A stretch of 64,000 nucleotides of DNA from Clostridium sp. (GCF_026168755.1 NZ_JAPFDR010000001.1:1-64000); one strand, 5' to 3'. Counted from the first letter of the stretch, positions 26,983-37,098 are shown. The notes: a model not told the origin generated them from the sequence alone. Translations and numbers: made by a program.

Positions 26983-27143
26983 ATCAAAAAAATATAAAAA
27001 TATTGATTTAATGAGAAAATATGTTATATTATAAATAAATAGTACAAGGTATTATGGAAAATGGAATAAAAGTTTATTTATGTATAAAAATAATATATAA
27101 TAGACTCGTGATTTCGTTTACAAATAAAGTGGGGGTATGGGTT

Positions 27144-27368
27144 ATGAGTAAATGTCCATTTTGGTCAAGTAAGAGAGAGAAGATAAGTTGTAGTAATGAA
27201 TGTCCGATGAGTCCAGTTAAAAATAATAATGAAATTTGCCCTTTTGTTGAACATTTAGTAGGAGATAAGGTTATTTTTAAAGAGATTATTGATGATGACT
27301 TTATGTATTCAGAAGATAAGAGTTTGGAGTATATAATTCCAACATATGTAGGGTATAAGGATGAGTAA
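27144..27368 (+). CDS. Small Cys-containing hypothetical protein
   Basis: 74 residues from ATG 27144, with GGGGGT upstream; the frame extends to 27054 without a ribosome binding site. Four cysteines near the N-terminus (CPFWSS, SCSNECPMS, ICPF) could bind a metal. The remainder is acidic. Not recognised. A terminator follows immediately. Confidence 0.62.
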   Translation: MSKCPFWSSKREKISCSNECPMSPVKNNNEICPFVEHLVGDKVIFKEIIDDDFMYSEDKSLEYIIPTYVGYKDE

Positions 27369-27372
27369 GTAT

Positions 27373-27414
27373 AATAGTCACTGAAGCAAGGCGTCAGTGA
27401 CTATTAAATTTTTT
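27373..27414. terminator. Bidirectional terminator between the 27144 gene and pncB
   Basis: AATAGTCACTGA pairs perfectly with TCAGTGACTATT around a nine-base loop. Three bases after the stem the plus strand has a T6 run; the minus-strand pncB ends at the same place. Confidence 0.82.
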
Positions 27415-28879
27415 AGTGTTTTTTTTCCATTAAAAGTTCTTGTTTTAATTTCCAAAGCTTTGGTGAAAGATCCACATAATAAGTATGAGGATTTTCAAAT
27501 CTTAAAACTTCAGGCCATAATTTAGAGATTTCTTGTTTAGAAAACTCCTTAATTTCTAATACTGAAGGTGAAAAATAAATTTGTTCACCTTTTTCGAAAA
27601 TTTTAACTAATAATTCTTTTGTATAAAAATTATTTATTTTTTTTCTTTTCCATGTATGAATTGGATGGAAGATTTCAAGTTCAGATTTTTCATCTATTTG
27701 TTCATCATTTAAGGAAATAACATCAGCTATTGCGATATCAGTATTCCTATCAAATAATCTATATATTTTTTTGAAACCAGGATTAGTAATTTTTTCGCTA
27801 TTTTCACTAATTTTAATTTTTGGAATTATTGTAGAGTCTTTTTCAACAGCTACAAGTTTATAAACACCACCAAATACAGGTTCAGATTTTGCAGTTATTA
27901 GTCTTTCACCAACACCAAATGCATCAATGCAAGCTCCTTGTGATAAGACATCTCTTATTATATGTTCATCTAAAGAGTTAGATACAATTATTTTACAGTC
28001 GCTATAACCAGCTTCATCAAGTATTTTTCTACATTTTTTAGTTAAATATGTTATATCTCCAGAATCAATTCTTATTCCTTTTGGTCTCTTACCTAGTGGT
28101 TTTAGAACTTTATCAAAAACTTTAATAGCGTTAGGCAAACCAGATTTAAGAACATTGTAAGTATCGATTAATAAAGAGCAATTGTCAGGATATGCTTGAG
28201 CCCAAGCTTCAAAAGCTTCATATTCAGTATCAAATAGTTGTACCCAACTATGAGCCATAGTCCCAACAGCAGGAACGTTAAAATATTTGTCTGCAATTGT
28301 ACAAGCAGTAGAGTCACAACCACCTATTATAGAGGCTCTTGCACCATATATGGCACCATCATAACCTTGAGCACGTCTTGAACCAAATTCCATAACAGTT
28401 TTTCCATTAGCAGCTCTACAAATCCTATTTGCTTTAGTAGCTATTAATGTTTGGTGATTTATAGTTAAAAGTATCATTGTTTCAACAAATTGAGCTTGAA
28501 CAACAGGCCCTCTAACTGTTACTAAAGGTTGATTTGGAAAAACAGGATTTCCTTCAGGAATAGCCCAAACATCACATTCAAACTTAAAGTTTCTTAAGTA
28601 ATCTAAAAACTCTTTTGAAAAAATATTTTTTTCTTCTAAGTATTTAATATCACTTTTAGTAAATGATAAATTATTTAAATATTGAATAAGTTGATCAACT
28701 CCAGCCATGATACAGTATCCACCGCCATCAGGTACTCTTCTGAAGTACATATCAAAGTATGCTATTCTATCTTCTACTCCTTTATTAAAATATCCATTAG
28801 CCATTGTTAATTCATAAAAATCTACAAGCATTGTAAGATTTCTTTCGTTAGTAACGTCAAATCTCATTAAATTTTCCAT
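27413..28879 (-). CDS. pncB: Nicotinate phosphoribosyltransferase
   Basis: 488 residues from the ATG at 28879, which AAAGGAGAT precedes; 14 more in-frame codons upstream lack a start signal. It converts nicotinate and PRPP to nicotinate mononucleotide in NAD salvage. Family motifs are DFYELTMANGYF near the N-terminus, the FGSRRAQGYDGA loop, the mid-protein AVGTMAHSWVQ containing the active-site His, and IRIDSGD for PRPP binding. The C-terminal extension matches the longer Firmicute type. Monocistronic. Confidence 0.93.
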   Translation of the reverse strand: MENLMRFDVTNERNLTMLVDFYELTMANGYFNKGVEDRIAYFDMYFRRVPDGGGYCIMAGVDQLIQYLNNLSFTKSDIKYLEEKNIFSKEFLDYLRNFKFECDVWAIPEGNPVFPNQPLVTVRGPVVQAQFVETMILLTINHQTLIATKANRICRAANGKTVMEFGSRRAQGYDGAIYGARASIIGGCDSTACTIADKYFNVPAVGTMAHSWVQLFDTEYEAFEAWAQAYPDNCSLLIDTYNVLKSGLPNAIKVFDKVLKPLGKRPKGIRIDSGDITYLTKKCRKILDEAGYSDCKIIVSNSLDEHIIRDVLSQGACIDAFGVGERLITAKSEPVFGGVYKLVAVEKDSTIIPKIKISENSEKITNPGFKKIYRLFDRNTDIAIADVISLNDEQIDEKSELEIFHPIHTWKRKKINNFYTKELLVKIFEKGEQIYFSPSVLEIKEFSKQEISKLWPEVLRFENPHTYYVDLSPKLWKLKQELLMEKKH

Positions 28880-29002
28880 TTTTATCTCCTTTATTGAAAA
28901 ATACCTAAAGATATTGTACATCTATATATAAATTATTACAATATAGTTATTTATATTATAATTAAGTCAATAATTAAAGTATATTATATTTAAGGAGTAT
29001 GT

Positions 29003-30997
29003 ATGAAAGTAGCATTAGATAATTACCAAATCAAAGCAATTAATATTAAAGGTAAAAATACATTAGTAGTAGCTGCTCCAGGAAGTGGTAAAACAACAGT
29101 TATAATAAATAGAGTTAATCACCTTATTGAAGAAAGAAAAATTAAAGTTGGAAATATTATTGTTATAACATTCACTAGAGCAGCTGCTGAGAATATGAAA
29201 TCAAGATATAAAAATATTTTTAAAAAAGATATAGCGCCTTTTTTTGGAACTTTCCATGGATTGTTTTATAAGATTTTACTTAGAGAAGGTTTTGATATAA
29301 AAATAATAGATGGTGGTAAGGGACATGGAATAGTAAAAAGTGTATTAGGAAAATATTTTGATGATGTAAATGATGATAAGGTTAGAGATGTTTTAAATAA
29401 CATATCATTATTTAAAACATCATTAGGAGAATTAGAGGAATTTTCACCATCAATATCTATGGAAATTTTTAAGGAATGTTATGAGCAATATGAAAAGCAT
29501 AAAGAAAAAGAAAAGCTTTGGGATTTTGATGATTTATCTGTAAGAGTATTATATCTATTTAAGAATAACTCTAATATATTAAATAAATATAGAAAATTAT
29601 TTAAATATGTTTTAGTTGATGAATTTCAAGACTGTGACGACTTGCAAATAGCATTTTTAAAAATGATAAATGATGGAAATGAGTTGTTTGCTGTAGGAGA
29701 TGAAGATCAATGTATATATTCATTTAGAGGGTCTAAGCCAGAATATATGGTAGAGTTTGATAAATCTTTTATTAATGGTCAAAAAGTATATTTGTCAACA
29801 AATTATAGAAGTAAAAAGAATATAATTAATATGTCTAAAAAGTTAATTTCTAATAATTTAGGTAGAAATAATAAAGAGATATTATCATTTGAGTCTGAAA
29901 AGGGAATTATAAGATTCATGAAACCCTATAATGAATTTTTGCAAGGTGAAGAAATTGCAAATATTATTAAATCCTTTATTGGTGAAGATTATAGTAATAA
30001 TGCTATACTGTATAGAACTAATATGGAAGCAAGAAGTTTAATAGATACTTTTACAAGAAGAAAAATACCTTTTGTTTTACTAGATAAAGGATATAATTTT
30101 TTTGAGCATTTTATATGTAAAGACATAATAAACTATTTAATGCTATCAGTAGATCCATATAATAGAGAGGCTTTTAACTTTATAATAAATAAGCCATTTA
30201 GGTATATTAGTAAAAGTAATTTAAGTTATGTAGGAAATTATAAAGAGTATAAGAATGTATTTGATATTCTTATAGATAAAAGTGATACTGCGCCATTTCA
30301 AGCAAAAAAATTAGATGATTTAAAGAAGGATATTGCATATCTTAATAAGATTTCCTTAGGAAGTGCAGTACAATATATAATATCTTCTTTGGGGTATATT
30401 GATTATCTGAGAGAATATGCAAGTAAATTTAATCAGAATTTTAGTGACTTAGAAGATGTGTTAGAGGAGTTTAAAGGAGCCATAGAAGGGTTTAGAAATA
30501 TATCAGAGTTTTTAACACATGTAGATAATGTTAAAGAAGAGATAGAGAAAAGTAAAGTGGTTCAAGATGGTGTAATTCTCAGTACTATACACGGTGTAAA
30601 GGGAATGGAATTTAAAAATGTATTTATTATTAATTGCGTAGAAGAAACAATTCCGCATAAATCATCAATAGAGGATAATTTAGAAGAGGAAAGAAGACTT
30701 TTCTATGTTGCAATTACAAGAGCTATTAGGAATCTTTATGTATTTTCACCTAAAACTATTAGAGGTAAGTTTAGTGATATATCTAGATTTGTTTTAGAAA
30801 GTGGATTAGAAGAAGAGAGTAATTCGGTGGATTATGGAATTAAAAATGGTGATGCTTTATATCACAGGCAGTATGGTGATGCAAAAGTAAAGTTAATAGA
30901 GGGAGATAAAATAACATTAGAGTTTAAAGATGATATAGATAGAAGTTTTTCTTTAAGGGTATTAATGGAGAATAACTTAATAATATTAATTAAGTAA
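29003..30997 (+). CDS. UvrD/PcrA-family ATP-dependent DNA helicase
   Basis: 664 residues with superfamily-1 helicase motifs in order: I APGSGKTT (residues 28-35), Ia VITFTRAAAENM, II VDEFQDCDDLQ, III AVGDEDQCIYSFRGS, IV STNYRSKKNI, V LSTIHGVKGMEF and VI RRLFYVAITRA. It is shorter than PcrA (about 720-740). The final residues (DALYHRQYGDAKVKLIEGDKI) resemble the small beta-barrel tail that binds RNA polymerase in PcrA. Probable 3'-5' helicase in repair; exact paralogue not assigned. Confidence 0.88.
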   Translation: MKVALDNYQIKAINIKGKNTLVVAAPGSGKTTVIINRVNHLIEERKIKVGNIIVITFTRAAAENMKSRYKNIFKKDIAPFFGTFHGLFYKILLREGFDIKIIDGGKGHGIVKSVLGKYFDDVNDDKVRDVLNNISLFKTSLGELEEFSPSISMEIFKECYEQYEKHKEKEKLWDFDDLSVRVLYLFKNNSNILNKYRKLFKYVLVDEFQDCDDLQIAFLKMINDGNELFAVGDEDQCIYSFRGSKPEYMVEFDKSFINGQKVYLSTNYRSKKNIINMSKKLISNNLGRNNKEILSFESEKGIIRFMKPYNEFLQGEEIANIIKSFIGEDYSNNAILYRTNMEARSLIDTFTRRKIPFVLLDKGYNFFEHFICKDIINYLMLSVDPYNREAFNFIINKPFRYISKSNLSYVGNYKEYKNVFDILIDKSDTAPFQAKKLDDLKKDIAYLNKISLGSAVQYIISSLGYIDYLREYASKFNQNFSDLEDVLEEFKGAIEGFRNISEFLTHVDNVKEEIEKSKVVQDGVILSTIHGVKGMEFKNVFIINCVEETIPHKSSIEDNLEEERRLFYVAITRAIRNLYVFSPKTIRGKFSDISRFVLESGLEEESNSVDYGIKNGDALYHRQYGDAKVKLIEGDKITLEFKDDIDRSFSLRVLMENNLIILIK

Positions 30998-31065
30998 TAT
31001 TAATTAATATTCTGCAAAAGGGTAATAATAAGTATATAAAATCTTTTGCAAAAGGTGGATTCGTT

Positions 31066-31452
31066 ATGTGTAAGTATAGAAAATATATAAAGTTAATTTT
31101 ATTTGTAATTATTACTACTATAAGCTTAAATAGTTTTACAGAGACAACATTAGCTTATTCACCAGAGGAAGGGAAAAAGTTAGAGATATTTATTGAAAAG
31201 AATGATGATTTAATTAGTGCGGATGAAAAGGAGAATTTAAATCAAATAATTTCAAAATTAAATAAATATATGGTGTTGTCTCAAGAAGAAAGAGAGTATA
31301 TTCAAGAATGTGAGTTAAATGTAATAAGAAAAAAATTAGGAGATGCACAATTTGAGGAGTATAAAAAGCTTATAGAAAAAAGAGCATCAGGAGCAGAGTT
31401 TCAACAACCAGAAAGATTTAGATTGTATGAGTTGGAAAAAATGTTAAGATAA
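31066..31452 (+). CDS. Small secreted helical protein, unknown
   Basis: 128 residues. A clear signal peptide (LILFVIITTISLNSF, cleavage near TLAYS) is followed by a charged, mostly helical domain (SADEKENLNQIISKLNKYM, SQEEREYIQECELNVIRKKLG). One Cys is in the mature part. AAAGGTGG precedes the ATG. Not recognised. It lies between the helicase and the amidohydrolase, followed by a terminator. Confidence 0.65.
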   Translation: MCKYRKYIKLILFVIITTISLNSFTETTLAYSPEEGKKLEIFIEKNDDLISADEKENLNQIISKLNKYMVLSQEEREYIQECELNVIRKKLGDAQFEEYKKLIEKRASGAEFQQPERFRLYELEKMLR

Positions 31453-31518
31453 ATAAAAAGAGATACATTATCAAATTAATTGAATAAAAAGCATGCATAA
31501 TATATAATTAATATAAAT

Positions 31519-31557
31519 AGGCTTATATTTTTTAATATAAGCCTGTAAATTTTTTTA
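31519..31557 (+). terminator. Terminator upstream of the amidohydrolase gene
   Basis: AGGCTTATATT pairs with AATATAAGCCT around TTTT. A T7 run follows after GTAAA and merges into the next gene's leader. Confidence 0.75.
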
Positions 31558-31573
31558 GGAGAAGTTTTTATTT

Positions 31574-32758
31574 ATGACAAATTTTAATATAGAAGCAAAC
31601 CATATTAAAGATGAATTAATAGAAATAAGAAGGACTTTGCATCAATATCCAGAGCTAGGATTCGAAGAAACTAATACATCTAAATTTATAAAAGATTTTT
31701 TAAGAAAAGAAGGAATCCAGTTTAAAGAATTCGCTGGGACTGGTGTATGTGGAATAATAGAAGGAACTAAAGCCGGGGAAAATAAGAAAGTAATAGGCTT
31801 AAGGGCAGATATTGATGGATTACCAATGCAGGATAAAAAGTCTTGTAGTTATGCATCAAAGGTTAGTGGGAAAATGCATGCATGTGGACATGATGGACAT
31901 ACTACAATTTTATTAGGTGTAGCAAAGTTATTAAATAAAAATAAGGATAAATTCAATGGAACTATAAAGTTAATATTTGAACCAGCAGAGGAAACTACTG
32001 GTGGAGCAAAGGTAATGATAGAGGAAGGAGTTTTAACAAACCCCACTGTAGATGTTATGTGTGGATTACATGTTGAAGAAACATTAGATGCAGGGATGAT
32101 AATGGTTAGAAGAGGAACAGTAAATGCAGCATCTAATCCTTTTAAGATTACAATAAAGGGTTCTGGGGGTCATGGAGCTTATCCTGATACAGCTGTTGAT
32201 CCAATAGTTATGGCAAGTCATGTTGTTACTTCACTGCAAAGTATAGTTAGTAGAGAGATAAAGCCTGTTAATCCAGCAGTTGTAACAATTGGTAGCATAC
32301 ATGGTGGAACAGCACAAAATATAATACCTAATGAAGTAAAGTTAGGTGGAATAATAAGGACTATGACAAATGAAGATAGAGAATTTGCTAAATTAAGATT
32401 AAAGGAAATTGTCAATGGGGTATGTACAACTTTTAGGGGGATTGCAGAAATTGAAATAGAGGAATCATATCCTTGTTTATATAATGATGATGATATGGTG
32501 AAAATATTAGAGGATTCAGCTAAGAATATTATAGGAGCTGAAAATGTTAAAGTACAAAAGAACCCTAAATTAGGAGTAGAAAGTTTTGCTTACTTTGCAA
32601 ATAAAGTACCATCAGTATTTTATTTCTTAGGAATTAGGAATGAAGAAAAAGGAATAATACATCCAGCACATAATAGTTTATTTGACATAGATGAAGATGC
32701 ATTACCTATTGGAGTAGCAATTCAATGTGAAGTTGCCATGAATTATTTGACAACTTAG
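31574..32758 (+). CDS. M20-family amidohydrolase (N-acyl-amino acid/hippurate hydrolase type)
   Basis: 394 residues, full length for the M20D group. The N-terminus carries RRTLHQYPELGFEE. Zinc site motifs are MHACGHDGH (about 98-106), EPAEETTGGA with the catalytic Glu, and GLHVEE, with a C-terminal HPAHN-type motif (IHPAHNS). A lid dimerisation domain begins around residue 180. It removes acyl groups from amino acids in the cytoplasm; the natural substrate is not evident. GGAG precedes the start. Confidence 0.88.
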   Translation: MTNFNIEANHIKDELIEIRRTLHQYPELGFEETNTSKFIKDFLRKEGIQFKEFAGTGVCGIIEGTKAGENKKVIGLRADIDGLPMQDKKSCSYASKVSGKMHACGHDGHTTILLGVAKLLNKNKDKFNGTIKLIFEPAEETTGGAKVMIEEGVLTNPTVDVMCGLHVEETLDAGMIMVRRGTVNAASNPFKITIKGSGGHGAYPDTAVDPIVMASHVVTSLQSIVSREIKPVNPAVVTIGSIHGGTAQNIIPNEVKLGGIIRTMTNEDREFAKLRLKEIVNGVCTTFRGIAEIEIEESYPCLYNDDDMVKILEDSAKNIIGAENVKVQKNPKLGVESFAYFANKVPSVFYFLGIRNEEKGIIHPAHNSLFDIDEDALPIGVAIQCEVAMNYLTT

Positions 32759-32804
32759 AAAAATAATATTAATCTAATAGAATGGAAATTTATATAATAA
32801 AAAC

Positions 32805-32917
32805 GAATTTACAACTCTAATCGAATTAGAGAAGAGTTGTTTCATAAATGAATCTCCAAATCTTTGATTTGGCAAGATGAATTTACAACTCTGATTGAAC
32901 AAAGAAGAGTTGTTTCA
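32805..32917 (+). repeat. Two tandem ~40-nt imperfect repeats forming alternate hairpins in the rlu leader
   Basis: Copy 1 (32805-32845) and copy 2 (32879-32917) both begin GAATTTACAACTCT and end AAGAGTTGTTTCAT. In each copy ACAACTCT can pair with AGAGTTGT. Between them CCAAATC/GATTTGG (32856-32872) forms a third hairpin. Because the arms are identical, the first arm of copy 1 can also pair with the last arm of copy 2, giving a possible switch. It ends 26 bases before the pseudouridine synthase start. Confidence 0.6.
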
Positions 32918-32942
32918 TATACATAATATAGGAGTTGATTTT

Positions 32943-33911
32943 TTGAAAATTGAAATAGGAACAAATGAGGCAGGACAAAGACTAGATAAGTTTTTGAGAA
33001 AATATTTAAAAGATGTACCTTTAAGTGCCATATTCAAAGCGTTAAGAAAAGGTGATATAAGGGTAAATGGAGTAAAGAAAAAAGAAAATTATTCTCTAGA
33101 ATTAGGGGATGTTATTGAAATAAGATATATTCAGAGTAAACAAGAGAAGAAAGAAGATTCATTTATAAAAGTAAATTATAGTGGACTTATGGTTACATAT
33201 GAAGATGACAATATAGTAATTGTTGAAAAATGGCCTGGTGTTTTAGTTCATCCAGATCAAAAGGGTGCACAGGCATCACTTACTGATTATGTACTATCAT
33301 ATCTACATGGAAAAGGGGATTATTTACCAGAGAAAGAAAAGACATTTACACCAGCTCCATGTAATAGATTGGATAGAAATACATCAGGTGTTGTTATATT
33401 CGGAAAAAATTTCGAGTCATTAAGAACAATGAATGAGATGATAAGAGAAGGTAAGGTAAAGAAATATTACAATGCTTTAGTAAAAGGAAAAATAAAAGAT
33501 GGAATATACAGAGGTTATATTTCAAAAAATGAAAATGAAAATATATCAAAAGTATATGATGAAAAGAAGCCTAATACAAAAGAAATTTCTATGGAAGTAA
33601 AAACAGTTCAAACTAATGGAGCATATTCATTACTTGAAATTGATTTGATTACAGGTAGAAGTCATCAAATTAGAGCCCATTTAAGTCATTTAGGAAATCC
33701 AATAATAGGTGATTTTAAATATGGAGATAGAAAGTTAAATTCATTCTTTGATAATAAGTTTGGATTAAATTATCAGTTCCTTTACGCATATAAGCTTATA
33801 TTTAAGGGAGCAGATGGAAAGTTAGAATATTTGAAAAATAAGACAATAGCAGAATCACTTCCACCGATGTTTAAGAAGATAAAGAAGGATGTATTTAAAT
33901 TTACTATATAA
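32943..33911 (+). CDS. RluA-family 23S rRNA pseudouridine synthase (RluC/D-like)
   Basis: 322 residues from TTG 32943, with AGGAG eight bases upstream; a longer frame from TTG 32895 runs through the leader repeat and is unlikely. An N-terminal S4 RNA-binding domain (AGQRLDKFLRKYLKDVPLSAIFKALRKGDIRVNG) is followed by the catalytic domain with the essential Asp in NRLDRNTSG and the RSHQIRAHLSHLG motif. It isomerises uridine in structured RNA. It is followed 21 bases later by a flippase gene. Confidence 0.9.
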   Translation: MKIEIGTNEAGQRLDKFLRKYLKDVPLSAIFKALRKGDIRVNGVKKKENYSLELGDVIEIRYIQSKQEKKEDSFIKVNYSGLMVTYEDDNIVIVEKWPGVLVHPDQKGAQASLTDYVLSYLHGKGDYLPEKEKTFTPAPCNRLDRNTSGVVIFGKNFESLRTMNEMIREGKVKKYYNALVKGKIKDGIYRGYISKNENENISKVYDEKKPNTKEISMEVKTVQTNGAYSLLEIDLITGRSHQIRAHLSHLGNPIIGDFKYGDRKLNSFFDNKFGLNYQFLYAYKLIFKGADGKLEYLKNKTIAESLPPMFKKIKKDVFKFTI

Positions 33912-33932
33912 GAACGTATAAAGGGGAAAGTT

Positions 33933-35537
33933 ATGGAAGAGAAGTCAGTGGGTCGTAGTTTTCTTATACTGTCTGTGGCAGGAATACTTGTTAAAATATT
34001 GTCAGCTGCATATATACCGTTATTAAATGCTATTATAGGGCAAGATGGAATTGGAATATATAATGCAAGTTATTCATATTTTGTTTTTATATTAGCTATT
34101 ACAAGCTTAGGTGCACAACCAGCAGTTGCAAAGGTTGTATCAGAATTAAGAGCTCAAGGGCATCATGAAGATGCTCTAAGAGCTATGAAAGTTGCAAGAA
34201 CATATTTAGCTATAATAGGTGCTATTATTACAATAGCTTTTATGGCTTTAGCTGAGGTTATAGCTTCAGGTACAGAGTGGTCAGAAGCAGCTTTATCATT
34301 AAGGTTTTTAGCTCCTACAGTATTTTTTAGCTGTATATTAGCAACATATAGGGGGTATATGCAAGGTACAGAAGATATGAAAACATTAGCGATATCTCAA
34401 GTGCTTGAGCAAATAGTTAATATAGTATTAAGTTTAATATTTGCATATGTATTTATTCAAATTAGCATTGAATGGGGCAGTGCAGGAGGAACAGTAGGAA
34501 CTACAATAGGAGCAATTGCAGCCTTAATATTCATATTATTAATGTATGATAAACTTGACTATGAAGGCAAGGCTGAAATAGAAGATAAATCTGAAAAGCA
34601 AATAAGCAATAAAAAAATATTAAGGAAGCTTCTATTTTATGGTGTGCCAATAATAATGGTGGCTGGATTGCAAAATGCTGGAGGTCTAGTTGATGCTATA
34701 AATGTAAGATCTAGATTACTTGAAGCAGGTTTTTCAAATGCAGAATCAAGAAGGTTATATGGTGTATTGGGATATTATAATACATTATTGAATGTGCCTT
34801 TTGCACTAGTTACTGCATTGAGTGCTGCGGTATTTCCTAAGATAATACAAGCATATATACAAAAGAATAGAAAAGAATTAAAATCTCAAATGGCATATAG
34901 TTTTAAAATAACTTATTTAATAACTATACCAGCAGCAGTAGGGTTATCAATGCTAAGTAAAGATATATACATAATGCTATTTGATACAACAGATGGGTAT
35001 GAATTGTTAAAGTATGGTTCGGTAGTATTAATATTTATGTCTATATCTGCAATTCAAAATATTATATTACAAGGTATTAATAAAGTATACTTAGTACTAA
35101 GCACAGCTTTATTAGGGATAATTATAAAGTTTGTTATTAATTATTTCTTAGTTGCTATTAAGGATATAAACATATTAGGGGCGATTTTTGCGAGCTTCTT
35201 TGCATTTTTACTTCCTGTTATTATAAATCATAACAGGCTAAGAAGAATATTTAAAATGAAAATTCCTATATTTAAATTAGCAATTATTCCTACTATATCT
35301 TCAGCACTTATGGCTTTGGGGATTTATGTTTGTAGAGTTCCAATTGATAGAATTATAAATATAATTGGAAGTGGAAGAATTATAACTTGTTTTGTTATAT
35401 TAATTCTTATGGGAATTGGTGGAATTATATATTTATGTGCTTTAATTTTCCTTGGAGGTATAAATAAAAAAGATTTAGATATGATTTCACCTAGGATATT
35501 TACACTATTACCAAGATTATTAAGAAAAAATATGTAA
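33933..35537 (+). CDS. MurJ/SpoVB-like lipid-linked oligosaccharide flippase
   Basis: 534 residues with about 14 hydrophobic helices, the MOP-superfamily polysaccharide-export fold. The start VGRSFLILSVAGILVKILSAAYIPLLN and the motif GIYNASYSYFVFILAITSLG resemble the YtgP/MurJ group of Firmicutes, which flips lipid II. It is distinct from the SpoVB homologue next to it (34% or less similar by eye outside the core motifs; not computed). Gene order with SpoVB is convergent. AAAGGGG precedes ATG 33933. Confidence 0.82.
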   Translation: MEEKSVGRSFLILSVAGILVKILSAAYIPLLNAIIGQDGIGIYNASYSYFVFILAITSLGAQPAVAKVVSELRAQGHHEDALRAMKVARTYLAIIGAIITIAFMALAEVIASGTEWSEAALSLRFLAPTVFFSCILATYRGYMQGTEDMKTLAISQVLEQIVNIVLSLIFAYVFIQISIEWGSAGGTVGTTIGAIAALIFILLMYDKLDYEGKAEIEDKSEKQISNKKILRKLLFYGVPIIMVAGLQNAGGLVDAINVRSRLLEAGFSNAESRRLYGVLGYYNTLLNVPFALVTALSAAVFPKIIQAYIQKNRKELKSQMAYSFKITYLITIPAAVGLSMLSKDIYIMLFDTTDGYELLKYGSVVLIFMSISAIQNIILQGINKVYLVLSTALLGIIIKFVINYFLVAIKDINILGAIFASFFAFLLPVIINHNRLRRIFKMKIPIFKLAIIPTISSALMALGIYVCRVPIDRIINIIGSGRIITCFVILILMGIGGIIYLCALIFLGGINKKDLDMISPRIFTLLPRLLRKNM

Positions 35538-35550
35538 AATATAATTATTA

Positions 35551-35588
35551 AAAAGCTCATTACCTATATTAGGATAATGAGCTTTTTT
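35551..35588. terminator. Bidirectional terminator between the two flippase genes
   Basis: Perfect 12-bp stem AAAAGCTCATTA/TAATGAGCTTTT with a twelve-base loop, with T6 on the plus strand and A-rich sequence giving T's on the minus strand. Confidence 0.88.
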
Positions 35589-35598
35589 GTTAGAAATA

Positions 35599-37098
35599 TT
35601 AGTCTTCATCTAATCCAAATCTGCTTAGGTATGCAAAAATAGCAAATGTTAAAGTTATTACAATTATATTCTTACTTAAAAATAAACCATCTAATAATCT
35701 AGTGGTAAATAATTTCAACATTAAATAAACTAATATTCCTGTAAGAGAGAAGATTACTATATTAAATATGGATAAATTTAATTCTATATGCTTCTTTACT
35801 TCATGTAGGTTTATTATTAATCCTAGACAAGAAGTAATGAATATTGTTATTACGTAAGAAAAAATATTTATACTAGGTATTCTAGTGAATAAGTAAAGGC
35901 AGAATATTTCAGTAAGAGAAATGATTATAGAGTTTCTTAAAATAATACTTTGCCTATTTAATCCATTTAAAATTCCAAACATTGTATTAGCTACAAAGAA
36001 AATAGGTGCAGATAAAGAAGAAAGCCTAATATATAAACCTAGATCATCTCTTTGGAAAAACATTTGCCCTAATGAATCAGGAACAAGTTGGCAAATAATA
36101 GTAGTAGCCATACCTAATAAAAATGCAACTTTTAAAATAGTCTTAATTCTTTGTGAAGCACTATAATATTCTCCAGAGCTTATACTTTGTGATAAATCTG
36201 GTACAAGTAATGTGTTTATTGAATTAACAACTATAAGCGGGAATGTTACTATAGTCAAAGCCATTCCATTAAATCTACCAATAAGATTTAATGCTGAACT
36301 ATAATCAAGACCAGAAGCCACTAATTGTCTTGGGACGATTAATGTTGAAATAGTTGCAAATGTATTTCCTAAAAATCCGTTTAAACATAGGGGTAAATAA
36401 ATTATCAATACGTTAAAAATAAGTTGAGCCCTGCTTTCTGGAATTTCGTTACTAGTAGGCATTCTTTTTTTTGTATATTTATAGTAACAAAATAGTAATA
36501 TTAAACTTTGTAGTTCTCCTAATGCTAAAGATACATAAGCAAGTGTGATTAAAGATGATAATGATTGAGCTTTAAAAACATATATTAATAAAGCGATAGT
36601 TATTATTCTCATGGCTTTTTCGGATACATCAACAATTGCAGGAACAACAATTTTGGATGTTCCATAAAAGAAGCCTTTTAATATATTAGAAAGTGCAATA
36701 AATACCATTGCAGGACAGGTAACTTTAATGGCATTTAATGTTCTTATATCTTTTATACCATATTTACTTATGTATGGAGCGAGAAAAAAAACTAAAATGC
36801 CTATGACAATAGACCAAATTATGTTAAAGAAAGCAACTGAACGAATAGTTTTAAATAGATTATTATATTCCCCCTTTGATTGATATATTGCAGAGCGTTG
36901 AGATATAGCAGCTATAATACCTGCAGTCATTAAGCAAATAAATAGGTTGTATACAGGCATTACTAAACCATAAAGAGCAACTCCTTCAGGTCCAGCTAAA
37001 TTATTTAAATACATAGAAAAAATGAATCCTAGTATTCCAGTTGTTATATTAGCCACAGTAAGAAAAAATGAATTTTTAAAAAATATATCCTTCTCCAA
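35599..37098 (-). CDS. spoVB: Stage V sporulation protein B-like flippase
   Basis: 499 residues with about 14 transmembrane helices. The N-terminus NSFFLTVANITTGILGFIFSMYLNNLAGPEGVALYG and the motif RFNGMALTIVTFPLIVVNS are typical of SpoVB, needed for spore cortex peptidoglycan. Start is TTG at 37098, with AAGGGGG about ten bases upstream. Convergent with the MurJ-like gene. SpoVB and MurJ-like proteins are homologous, so the split between them is by motif resemblance. Confidence 0.83.
   Translation of the reverse strand: MEKDIFFKNSFFLTVANITTGILGFIFSMYLNNLAGPEGVALYGLVMPVYNLFICLMTAGIIAAISQRSAIYQSKGEYNNLFKTIRSVAFFNIIWSIVIGILVFFLAPYISKYGIKDIRTLNAIKVTCPAMVFIALSNILKGFFYGTSKIVVPAIVDVSEKAMRIITIALLIYVFKAQSLSSLITLAYVSLALGELQSLILLFCYYKYTKKRMPTSNEIPESRAQLIFNVLIIYLPLCLNGFLGNTFATISTLIVPRQLVASGLDYSSALNLIGRFNGMALTIVTFPLIVVNSINTLLVPDLSQSISSGEYYSASQRIKTILKVAFLLGMATTIICQLVPDSLGQMFFQRDDLGLYIRLSSLSAPIFFVANTMFGILNGLNRQSIILRNSIIISLTEIFCLYLFTRIPSINIFSYVITIFITSCLGLIINLHEVKKHIELNLSIFNIVIFSLTGILVYLMLKLFTTRLLDGLFLSKNIIVITLTFAIFAYLSRFGLDED

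Noticed and set aside
31012..31048. TGCAAAAG/CTTTTGCA inverted repeat after the helicase gene as a terminator
   Set aside because: The loop is about 20 bases and no T run follows.
32895..32942. Upstream extension of the pseudouridine synthase to TTG 32895
   Set aside because: The extra 16 codons lie in the leader repeat and have no SD; AGGAG serves TTG 32943.
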